From: Comamonadaceae bacterium
GTDB lineage: Bacteria; Pseudomonadota; Gammaproteobacteria; Burkholderiales; Burkholderiaceae_C
NCBI GenBank assembly: GCA_947446885.1
Contig: CANFHZ010000016.1
Coordinates: forward strand, 1 to 35,301
Reading direction: 5' to 3'
Length of the DNA: 35,301 nt
Below the pieces are notes generated by a model. That model ran no database searches and had not been told where the DNA came from. It was given only the letters and a program-made list of their open reading frames with translations. The position numbers and the translations under genes are program-made. This document shows, one piece after another, positions 26,467 to 33,137 of the stretch (the stretch's first letter is position 1; every line of letters starts with the position of its first letter).

Positions 26467-26733
26467 ATGACCAACCTAACCATTTCGCTGGACGAAGCCA
26501 TTGTCCGCAAAGCCCGTATCCGTGCTATCGAAGAAGGCACTTCTGTCAGCGCCAAGGTACGGGAGTTTCTGGCGCAGTACGCGAAGGTCGACAGCGCAAG
26601 CGCCAACGCCTTGCCTGAACTGCCCATCTTCCAGGGAAGCGGCGGTTTACAACCGGGCATTGACCCCAGTAGCAACAAATCCATGCTGCAGGCGGCTGAC
26701 GACCTTGCGGCCATTGACGAGATCAACATGTGA
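26467..26733 (+). CDS. VapB-type ribbon-helix-helix antitoxin
   Basis: 88 residues from the ATG at 26467, with GGAGA upstream. The tracked ORF start at 26209 is inside antisense hrpA. The N-terminus LTISLDEAIVRKARIRAIEEGTS reads as a beta strand then helix of a CopG/RHH DNA-binding domain. The C-terminal tail, with a Pro/Gly-rich stretch followed by a short helix, would wrap the toxin. Its TGA overlaps the GTG start of the PIN-domain gene, the usual antitoxin-toxin coupling. Confidence 0.85.
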   Translation: MTNLTISLDEAIVRKARIRAIEEGTSVSAKVREFLAQYAKVDSASANALPELPIFQGSGGLQPGIDPSSNKSMLQAADDLAAIDEINM

Positions 26734-27164
26734 CCCCCGATGTCAATGTTTTGGTATCGGCATCCAGAGCCGACCACGCGCACCACCACATAGCCAACGC
26801 GTGGCTGCATTCCGCGCTGGAAGATGCACGCACCGGCGTGTCGCTTGGACTACTGGCACCTGTGGTCGCCAGCTATTTGCGCCTCGTGACGCACCCAAAA
26901 GTTTTCACCCAACCCACCCCAATCGCCACCGCCATTGCTTTTATCGACGCACTGCTACAGCGACCCGGCGTCGCCATGCTCACACCGCAAAACGAATGGG
27001 GAAATCTGAAGAAACTGTGCATAGATTTGAATCTACGCGACAACAAGATCCCGGACGCTTGGATTGCCGCCTGCGTGCTTGAGCGGCTGGAAACACTGGC
27101 GACCTTCGACCGGGATTTTGTTCGGCTGTTACCGGCGCAGCGGCTGGTGTTGCTCTCCAGTTAG
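26730..27164 (+). CDS. VapC-type PIN-domain ribonuclease toxin
   Basis: 144-residue PIN domain, GTG start overlapping the antitoxin stop (GTGA). Catalytic-type acidic residues are seen in DVNVLVSA (residue 4), IPDAWIAA and TFDRDF. The stretch LVTHPKVF marks the subfamily. The acidic residue usually found just before that stretch (S-E/D-L) appears replaced in LLAPVVASYLRL, which may be a subfamily trait. VapC toxins cleave tRNA or rRNA and are neutralised by VapB. The target is unknown. Confidence 0.85.
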   Translation: MTPDVNVLVSASRADHAHHHIANAWLHSALEDARTGVSLGLLAPVVASYLRLVTHPKVFTQPTPIATAIAFIDALLQRPGVAMLTPQNEWGNLKKLCIDLNLRDNKIPDAWIAACVLERLETLATFDRDFVRLLPAQRLVLLSS

Positions 27165-27214
27165 GCCGACGGCAAGTATGTTGCTGAGACTATCCCTTGG
27201 GCCTCAAGCACAAA

Positions 27215-28156
27215 TTAGACATACAGAGCTTCCAGCGCGGCCAACTTTTTCATCCAGTTTTCTCTGTTATCCGGGTCATTCACGTAATATTCATTTACGA
27301 ACTCGATAAAAACGTCCTTGGAACGTTCTTTCAATTTCCGGTGAATAGAATTTATTGTGTAAATGCCGTCCCTCCGGTTCGTCTGCTCGATTGCACATAG
27401 CTGTATAGCCGCCATACATCCAAGGAATCCCCGAAAACCGAATGGCGCATTCCACTCGATTACGGTACACAGCTTAGAAACGTCAAGCGGCCTTTTCTTT
27501 TCTTCGGATAGGACGCATGCAAGGATCAGTAAATTCCAGCGCAGTGGAGCTCTTTTTAGAAATCGTTCGACCACGTCGTCTCCAATAACCGGCTGTGACA
27601 CAGTGTCCCCTTGCTGCGTTGAAGGTTTGTCCATTGACTTAGATACATCTTCAAATTTGTTTTCCAATTGATCCATCCTCCCGGGAAAGCTCTCCGCGAG
27701 GTTCTTCAAAATGTCATTTTGTGATGAAAGCGCCTCAAGCGTCTCGTCCAATGAACGCTTGGTTCCAGACATTTCAATGGAAGCAGCTTTGACAAGCTCG
27801 TTGTTTTCGGCAGCCGTTTCGGTGCTCGACCTAGTTTGCTGAGCAAACCTCTCGATGTCGCTTCTTACTTGACGGACCTCCTCTGTCACCGTGTGAATAC
27901 TGCCGAGGCTACGGGACATGCCGTCGTTTGAGATAAAAGAGTAAAAAATCGCCACGACCCCGAGTAACAAAGAAGTCATCGTTGCAGCATTGCTGAGGTA
28001 GGCAGTGAAATCGCCCTTATCAGTCCACCTATCGGTTACCACGAACACGACGATCATCACCGCGATCAGTCCGCAATACCAAAAATGAAGCATGAGCCGC
28101 TCGTAATCTTTCTCTACAGACCGTGCATCTGACGCGGGTTTTTCAGTGGTTCGCAT
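27215..28156 (-). CDS. Unrecognised two-transmembrane coiled-coil protein downstream of a GEMM riboswitch
   Basis: I do not recognise this family. From the preferred start (MRTTEKP, 28156) it has 313 residues: a short cytoplasmic N-terminus, TM helices at about 24-41 and 57-75, a heptad-rich coiled coil at about 85-175, and a C-terminal globular region (about 193-313). The C-terminal region has helix and beta-hairpin alternation suggestive of a winged helix. The tracked start at 28240 lies inside the riboswitch, so it is rejected. GGA seven bases before the ATG is a weak ribosome-binding site. Base composition is visibly AT-richer than the neighbours, suggesting acquisition. It converges on vapC and follows the parE-type gene on the same strand. 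Confidence 0.75.
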   Translation of the reverse strand: MRTTEKPASDARSVEKDYERLMLHFWYCGLIAVMIVVFVVTDRWTDKGDFTAYLSNAATMTSLLLGVVAIFYSFISNDGMSRSLGSIHTVTEEVRQVRSDIERFAQQTRSSTETAAENNELVKAASIEMSGTKRSLDETLEALSSQNDILKNLAESFPGRMDQLENKFEDVSKSMDKPSTQQGDTVSQPVIGDDVVERFLKRAPLRWNLLILACVLSEEKKRPLDVSKLCTVIEWNAPFGFRGFLGCMAAIQLCAIEQTNRRDGIYTINSIHRKLKERSKDVFIEFVNEYYVNDPDNRENWMKKLAALEALYV

Positions 28157-28215
28157 ATCGACGTCCAAATTGCGTTTCGCCAAATCAGGAAATAGCAGAC
28201 AAGTAATCTTGTCCG

Positions 28216-28307
28216 TCGAATCTGGCGGCCCCGCTGACATTGCGCTGTGGTTAGCACCTTAGTTCGGTGGCTTTGCGTCGCCGGTTTTCACCGGGTTTGC
28301 CCTTCAA
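28216..28307 (-). promoter_or_regulatory. GEMM-I (cyclic-di-GMP-I) riboswitch
   Basis: Read on the minus strand, the RNA contains GGGCAAACC, then CCGGT-GAAA-ACCGG (a hairpin with the conserved GNRA tetraloop), then GACGCAAAGCCACCG. Next comes ACUAAG...AAUGU, a tetraloop receptor with a compensating change relative to CCUAAG...UAUGG, closed by GUGCU/AGCGC. The 3' element is CAGCGGGGCCGCC. All three ligand-contact positions known from the Vibrio Vc2 structure appear kept: G20 as the third G of GGGC, A47 in GCAAAG, and C92 in GCC. G at position 20 favours c-di-GMP over cGAMP. UUGAA/UUCGA may close the domain. It lies 60 bases before the preferred start of the two-TM protein gene. Confidence 0.92.
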
Positions 28308-28345
28308 TTTTTTATCCATCGGTCAAGGGCTGAACCGACGGGAAA

Positions 28346-28354
28346 AGCATAGCA
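28346..28354 (-). promoter_or_regulatory. Candidate extended -10 promoter for the riboswitch transcript
   Basis: Minus-strand TGCTATGCT matches an extended -10 (TGn plus TATGCT) and would start RNA near 28339, about 30 bases before the riboswitch. No clear -35 is visible. Read-through from the upstream toxin-antitoxin pair is also possible. Confidence 0.35.
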
Positions 28355-28383
28355 CAGTGATGTCTGCGGCTTAGCTGCCTTTT

Positions 28384-28686
28384 TTAGATCTCACCCTCGG
28401 AGTATCCCGACTCCCGTTGATGGCGAATGCGCGCCACCAGAACCAGATCGCGTACTTGGTCGAATTCGTAGCGCGCCAAATAACCGCTGCGTCTGCGCGA
28501 AATGATGAGCTCGCGCAGCCCACCTTCCACCGGCCTTCCGATGCCGGGCTGGTGCGTCAAAACGTGCAAAGCGTCAAAGATGAAATCCAACAATCCACCG
28601 GCCATCGGGTCTTCTGATTCGGCCAGAAATTCCTCTAGCCGCAGCAAGTCGTCGAATGACGCTTGGCTCAGAAATACACGCGTCAT
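28384..28686 (-). CDS. RelE/ParE-superfamily toxin
   Basis: 100 residues with the ParE/RelE plan: N-terminal helical hairpin (FDDLLRLEEFLAES), a second helix with HVLTHQPGIGRP, and strands GLRELIISRRRSGYLARYEFD and LVLVARIRHQRESGY. The terminal RHQRE-type segment is the usual conserved end. ParE members poison gyrase and RelE members cleave mRNA; the target cannot be decided here. It starts 5 bases after the antitoxin stop on the minus strand. Confidence 0.88.
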   Translation of the reverse strand: MTRVFLSQASFDDLLRLEEFLAESEDPMAGGLLDFIFDALHVLTHQPGIGRPVEGGLRELIISRRRSGYLARYEFDQVRDLVLVARIRHQRESGYSEGEI

Positions 28687-28691
28687 AGCCC

Positions 28692-29009
28692 TTAGCCCAT
28701 CGGCGTTGGCACAAGGTTTTTGGGCTTGGTTTGCAAACCTTCGCGGTGTTTGGACATTTCGGAGAAATACGCACGGACACTGCCGAGTTCATAGCCCACA
28801 CCGCTGACTTTCATATCGCTCAATGCGGCTTGCGAGTCCTGCGCAAATGCCTCACGCAGCCGTGTGCGGTGAACCGACTCGGACAGCGTTTGCACCATGA
28901 ATGCATGAAGGCTGATGCCTGCTTTCTGCGCGTCCAATTCCAGCTGGGTTTTGAGCGCTGCGGGCAACTTCAAACTGGTGGGTTTGCTTTGCGGGACGGT
29001 GGTGGACAT
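28692..29009 (-). CDS. Ribbon-helix-helix (Arc/CopG-type) antitoxin
   Basis: 105 residues. SLKLPAALKTQLELDAQKAGISLHAFMVQ is a typical beta-helix-helix RHH DNA-binding domain near the N-terminus. A helical then unstructured C-terminal tail would bind the toxin. It precedes the ParE-type toxin gene in the same transcript. An inverted repeat GGTAGT...ACTACC lies about 20-40 bases upstream of its start and is a likely autoregulatory site. Confidence 0.85.
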   Translation of the reverse strand: MSTTVPQSKPTSLKLPAALKTQLELDAQKAGISLHAFMVQTLSESVHRTRLREAFAQDSQAALSDMKVSGVGYELGSVRAYFSEMSKHREGLQTKPKNLVPTPMG

Positions 29010-29028
29010 GTCATGCTCCGGCTGGAAA

Positions 29029-29048
29029 GGTAGTCAAATATCACTACC
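29029..29048 (-). promoter_or_regulatory. Inverted-repeat operator for the ParE-type module
   Basis: GGTAGT and ACTACC form a perfect 6-bp inverted repeat separated by 8 A/T-rich bases. On the minus strand, TGATATTTG between the arms could be an extended -10, so antitoxin binding would block transcription. argA starts 58 bases away on the other strand. Confidence 0.5.
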
Positions 29049-29105
29049 AATGAAATTTACCATACCGCTTTCGCTACATTAGCCCCTGAACAACCCACCC
29101 CACCC

Positions 29106-30455
29106 ATGACCTCTGTCTTCAACTTCACGTTCGTGCCTTGGTTCCGTTCCGTGGCGCCGTACATCCACAAGTTCCGCAACCAGACCTTTGTGGTGGGCAT
29201 GGCGGGCGAGGCGATTGCGGCGGGGAAGCTGGCGCATATTGCGCAAGACCTGGCGATGATCCAGGCCATGGGCGTGAAGATTGTGCTGGTGCACGGCTTC
29301 AGGCCGCAGGTCAACGAGCAGTTGCAGGCCAAAGGCCATGTGCCCAAGTATTCGCACGGCATCCGCATCACCGACGAGGTGGCGCTGGACTGCGCGCAAG
29401 AGGCTGCCGGGCAGCTGCGCTACGAGATTGAAGCCGCCTTCAGCCAGGGCCTGCCCAACACGCCCATGGCCGATTCCACGGTGCGGGTAATCAGCGGCAA
29501 CTTCCTGACCGCACGGCCGGTGGGCATTGTGGACGGCGTGGATTTTCAGCACTCGGGCGTGGTACGCAAGGTGGACACGGCGGGCATCAGCAAGCTGCTG
29601 GACATGGGCGCCATGCCCCTGCTCTCGCCCTTTGGCTTCTCGCCCACCGGCGAGGCCTTCAATCTGGCGATGGAAGAGGTGGCGACCTCGGTGGCCGTGG
29701 CGCTGCAGGCGGACAAGCTGATTTTTCTGACCGAGGTGCCCGGCATCCGCACCCGCGCGCTCGAAGCCGAGTCAGAAGACAACCCGATTGACACCGAGCT
29801 GCCCCTGGCCGCCGCCGAAGAGCTGCTGGCCGAAATCCCCCCGGCCAAACTGCCCAGTGACCCGGGCTTTTACCTGCAGCACTGCGTCAAAGCCTGCAAG
29901 GAAGGCGTGGAGCGCAGCCACATCATTCCGTTTGCGGTGGACGGTGCGATTCTGCTGGAGGTGTATGTGCACGACGGCATCGGCACCATGGTCGTGGACG
30001 AAAAACTCGAAGAATTGCGCGAAGCGGGTGAGGACGACGTGGGCGGCATCTTGCAACTGATTGCGCCGTTTGAGGAAGACGGTACGCTGGTCAAACGCAG
30101 CCGCACCGAGATCGAGCGCGATATCGGCAACTACACGGTGATTGAGCACGACGGCGTCATCTTCGCCTGCGCTGCGCTCTACCCCTACCCCGAAACCCGG
30201 ACTGCCGAGATGGCCGCGCTCACCGTCAGCCCCGACGTGCAGGGCCAGGGTGATGGCGAACGGGTACTCAAGCGCATAGAACAACGGGCGCGCGCCGCCG
30301 GGCTGGACAGTATTTTTGTGCTCAGCACCCGCACCAGCCATTGGTTCATCAAACGCGGCTTCATCCAGGCCGACCCCGACTGGCTGCCCGAGGCCCGCAA
30401 GCGCAAATACAACTGGGACCGCAAGAGTTTGGTGCTGGTGAAGAAGTTGGGCTGA
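29106..30455 (+). CDS. argA: Amino-acid N-acetyltransferase (N-acetylglutamate synthase)
   Basis: First step of arginine synthesis: acetyl-CoA plus glutamate gives N-acetylglutamate. The 449-residue protein has an N-terminal amino-acid-kinase-like domain (about 20-290, with VGMAGEAI and VLVHGFRPQVN). A C-terminal GNAT domain (about 310-440, with AALTVSPDVQGQGDGERVL) follows. The kinase-like domain normally carries arginine feedback inhibition. It ends one base before the convergent dsbB stop. The start follows directly after the toxin-antitoxin island, so the promoter is in the 96-base gap. Confidence 0.95.
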   Translation: MTSVFNFTFVPWFRSVAPYIHKFRNQTFVVGMAGEAIAAGKLAHIAQDLAMIQAMGVKIVLVHGFRPQVNEQLQAKGHVPKYSHGIRITDEVALDCAQEAAGQLRYEIEAAFSQGLPNTPMADSTVRVISGNFLTARPVGIVDGVDFQHSGVVRKVDTAGISKLLDMGAMPLLSPFGFSPTGEAFNLAMEEVATSVAVALQADKLIFLTEVPGIRTRALEAESEDNPIDTELPLAAAEELLAEIPPAKLPSDPGFYLQHCVKACKEGVERSHIIPFAVDGAILLEVYVHDGIGTMVVDEKLEELREAGEDDVGGILQLIAPFEEDGTLVKRSRTEIERDIGNYTVIEHDGVIFACAALYPYPETRTAEMAALTVSPDVQGQGDGERVLKRIEQRARAAGLDSIFVLSTRTSHWFIKRGFIQADPDWLPEARKRKYNWDRKSLVLVKKLG

Positions 30456-30456
30456 T

Positions 30457-30993
30457 TCAGACCTGCGGGTCGGCTGATTGGGGCAGGCTGCGCCACCGCG
30501 CCAGTACAAAAACCAGCGCCGCTATGGCCAAAGCGCAAAAGGCCAGAAATGACCAGTTCGCTACCGAACCGCCGAGCAAGGTCCAATCGACCTTGGTGCA
30601 GTCGCCACTGCCGCGAAAAATCATGGGAATGGCCCGCTGCAGCGGGAAGTTCTCGACCATGCCGTAAAAGTCGCGTCCGCAGCTGGCGACCTCGGGCGGG
30701 TACCACTGCAACCAGCTTTGGCGCGCCGCCACAAACGCGCCACCTGCTGCGAATAGCACCACGCCCAAGCCCGCAGCCAGGTGCGCCCCGCGTTTTCTGG
30801 AAGCAGCGCCCAAGGCGGCGCATGCCGCCAGCAGCACCATGGCGTAGCGCTGCACGATGCACATGGGGCACGGAACCAGACCGACAAGTTCTTGCAAATA
30901 CAAGCCGTAGAGCAGCAAACCGGCCACCGCCGCCACACAAGCCAGCAACACACGGCGCGGCGCGTTATTGCATAGAGCGAAAACAAGATCCAC
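30457..30993 (-). CDS. dsbB: Disulfide bond formation protein B
   Basis: Inner-membrane quinone reductase that reoxidises DsbA. The start is placed at GTG 30993 because AAAGGA lies 7 bases upstream and the family begins just before NNAPRRV; the tracked ATG adds 22 residues. The 178-aa product has four transmembrane helices, the first periplasmic CxxC (VPCPMCIVQRY) and the second cysteine pair (VASCGRDF and GSGDC). It could help oxidise the small cysteine-rich exported proteins in this window, which is speculation. Confidence 0.92.
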   Translation of the reverse strand: MDLVFALCNNAPRRVLLACVAAVAGLLLYGLYLQELVGLVPCPMCIVQRYAMVLLAACAALGAASRKRGAHLAAGLGVVLFAAGGAFVAARQSWLQWYPPEVASCGRDFYGMVENFPLQRAIPMIFRGSGDCTKVDWTLLGGSVANWSFLAFCALAIAALVFVLARWRSLPQSADPQV

Positions 30994-31082
30994 GGGAATA
31001 TCCTTTGAAAGATGCGTCGGCAGCGTGCTGCGCAACGCTGGCGCTATTATCAGCAGCACTGGTTATCACGAGGTAAAGACTT

Positions 31083-31355
31083 ATGGCACGCACTGTTCAA
31101 TGCATCAAACTTGGCACCGAGGCGGAGGGGCTGGACTTCCCGCCCTACCCCGGCGAGCTGGGTAAACGCATCTGGCAAAGCGTCAGCAAAGAAGCCTGGG
31201 CCGCCTGGCTCAAGCACCAGACCATGCTGGTCAATGAAAACCGCCTGAACCTGGCGGACTTGCGGGCCCGCCAGTACCTGGCGCGGCAGATGGAAAACCA
31301 CTTCTTCGGCGATGGTGCCGACGCCGCGCAGGGCTACGTTCCCCCCAGCGCCTGA
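31083..31355 (+). CDS. yggX: YggX-type oxidative damage protection / Fe(2+)-trafficking protein
   Basis: 90 residues, the family's standard size. It has [17 protein letters not shown] and [22 protein letters not shown], followed by a C-terminal helix ending MENHFFG. It protects Fe-S proteins and is proposed to handle Fe(II). A GAGG ribosome-binding site precedes the ATG, and TATTAT at 31045-31050 is a possible -10. It is divergent from dsbB and 11 bases upstream of mnmC. Confidence 0.94.
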   Translation: MARTVQCIKLGTEAEGLDFPPYPGELGKRIWQSVSKEAWAAWLKHQTMLVNENRLNLADLRARQYLARQMENHFFGDGADAAQGYVPPSA

Positions 31356-31366
31356 ACCGCCCACCC

Positions 31367-33037
31367 ATGTCCGGCACAGCGGCCCGGACGGTCTTGGACA
31401 CCGCGTTCGGTGACGGCGCGCGGCTAAGGGCACTGATCGAGGCACGGCGGGTTTCCAACCCGTCCGGCGCCAACGCGTGGCTGCATTACGTGGCCGTGGT
31501 GCCGACCGGTTGGGACAGCCGCAGCGGCCCGTTAATCCTCCGGGACAACCCTCCTGTGCGTTTAGCGCCTGCAGGCGACTTTCACCGCTGGAACATGGAG
31601 AACGCCCGCCTGCGTCTGACGCTGTGCGCGGGTGAGAGCGCCGAGGTGCTGGAGCAGTTGCACATCCAGCCCGACGAGGTCTGGTGGTTTCACCCGATCT
31701 CCTCCCCCTCCCCGAACTTGGGCACCAAGACGCTTGCCGGTCTGTGCCAGCGCGGCGCAATCGTGCACACCACCGCAAACTGGGCCGCGCTGGGGGACTG
31801 GCAAGCAGCCGGATTCGTCGTCATTGACCGGGACGAACCGACCCCATATGGGCCATCTGCCGCCCCGTCCGTCAGCGAGGTCCAGCTTGCGTTCATACCC
31901 CCGTGGGCGGTCCGCCGCACCCGCCACGTTCGGCGCACCGCCTGGGTCACACCGGCCCGCTGCGCCATCGTGGGTGCAGGCGTGAGTGGTGCCGCACTCG
32001 CCGACGCAATGGCGCGCAGGGGCTGGACCGTGACGGTGCTGGATACGCACCCGCAGCCCGCACAGGGCGGCTCCGGCGTGCCCGCGGCCCTGGTCGCGCC
32101 GCTGCCCAGCGCGGACGACAACGCCACCTCGCGTCTCAGCCGGCACGGCCTGCGCTACATGCTGCAAACCTTGCATGCACTCAGCGCCCGGGGTCGGCTG
32201 CGCCGGGGGCTAGATTGGGAAGCCAGCGGTGTCACCCGTGTGCTGGATTCGGGTGCGCAGGTGTGGCAGAGCGATGGGCTGTGGCTGCGGCCCGATGCCT
32301 TGGTACGCGCCTGGCTGACGCATCCGCATATTCAGTTTCGCGGTGGCTCTCGTGTGGCACGCATCTCCCGACAAGAGGCGGTCTGGCAACTCGATGGCGC
32401 AGACGGCACGCTGCTGGCCCGGGCTGAGGTAGTGGTGCTTGCGGGCGCGCTGGGCAGTAAGCAACTACTGTCACCGCTGGAGATAGACCCGCGCGCAGCC
32501 AATGCCCTGTCGGCGCTGCACGCCGCCTACGGCACGGTCAGCATGGGCTCGGCAAACAGTTCGATCGCCTTGCCCACTGCCCCTGTCAATGGCGCGGGCA
32601 GTTTGATTCCCTCGCTCTCAGGCGCAACAGAGGCCCAAGCCCGGCGCTGGTTGGTCGGAGCGGATTTTTCGGCTCAGCCCATACCCATCGACCAGGCCCA
32701 CGCGGCCAACCTGCTGCGCATGCGGGCACTGGCGCCGGATATGCATGCTGCGTGGCTGGCTGAAGCGGCCCACAAACTCCCCGGCGCACTGGCGCACTGG
32801 CAGGGCCAGCGCTGTGTCAGCCACGACCGGATGCCCCTGGTCGGGCCGCTCTTGGCTGCACCAGATGCTTCGTTGTGGATCAGCGCCGGGATGGGCGCGC
32901 GTGGCATGGCCTGGGCGGGTGTGTGTGCAGAACTGCTGGCCTCGCAAATCAGCGGCGAACCTTGGCCCCTGGCGCGCAATCTGAGCCGCCATATCGACAG
33001 CCAGCGCCGCCTGCCCTACATACGAAATTCGGCATAA
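31367..33037 (+). CDS. mnmC: MnmC-like tRNA modification protein with degenerate methyltransferase half
   Basis: 556 residues; full MnmC is about 620-670. The C-terminal FAD-dependent DAO domain is intact: IVGAGVSGAALA at about 201-212, GSGVPAALVAPLPS, HDRMPLVGPLL and GMGARGMAWAG near the end. This half converts cmnm5(s2)U34 to nm5(s2)U34 in tRNA. The N-terminal methyltransferase half is short, lacks about 55 leading residues, and has DTAFGDG for GFGTG. It also has WWFHPISSPSPN where the family has the catalytic-type FLDGFAPAKNP. The oxidoreductase activity is likely; the methyltransferase activity is doubtful. It follows yggX by 11 bases. Confidence 0.85.
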   Translation: MSGTAARTVLDTAFGDGARLRALIEARRVSNPSGANAWLHYVAVVPTGWDSRSGPLILRDNPPVRLAPAGDFHRWNMENARLRLTLCAGESAEVLEQLHIQPDEVWWFHPISSPSPNLGTKTLAGLCQRGAIVHTTANWAALGDWQAAGFVVIDRDEPTPYGPSAAPSVSEVQLAFIPPWAVRRTRHVRRTAWVTPARCAIVGAGVSGAALADAMARRGWTVTVLDTHPQPAQGGSGVPAALVAPLPSADDNATSRLSRHGLRYMLQTLHALSARGRLRRGLDWEASGVTRVLDSGAQVWQSDGLWLRPDALVRAWLTHPHIQFRGGSRVARISRQEAVWQLDGADGTLLARAEVVVLAGALGSKQLLSPLEIDPRAANALSALHAAYGTVSMGSANSSIALPTAPVNGAGSLIPSLSGATEAQARRWLVGADFSAQPIPIDQAHAANLLRMRALAPDMHAAWLAEAAHKLPGALAHWQGQRCVSHDRMPLVGPLLAAPDASLWISAGMGARGMAWAGVCAELLASQISGEPWPLARNLSRHIDSQRRLPYIRNSA

Positions 33038-33137
33038 GCAAATACAGAGTCAGCCGTTACGCTCGAATAAGCTCGGCCCTTGGCCGCCGCTTGCACTGCG
33101 AACAACGGCCCGCTACTTCACGACTTTGGGATTTTGG

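Noticed and set aside
28216-28307. cGAMP-selective (GEMM-Ib) version of the riboswitch
   Set aside because: The position equivalent to nucleotide 20 reads as G (GGGCAAACC), not the A seen in cGAMP-selective members; only an assay could exclude dual specificity.
28362-28386. Hairpin followed by a T-run (plus-strand GGCTTAGCTGCCTTTTTT)
   Set aside because: It reads as a terminator only on the plus strand, where no transcript is expected; the stem is short and imperfect and the toxin gene runs the other way.
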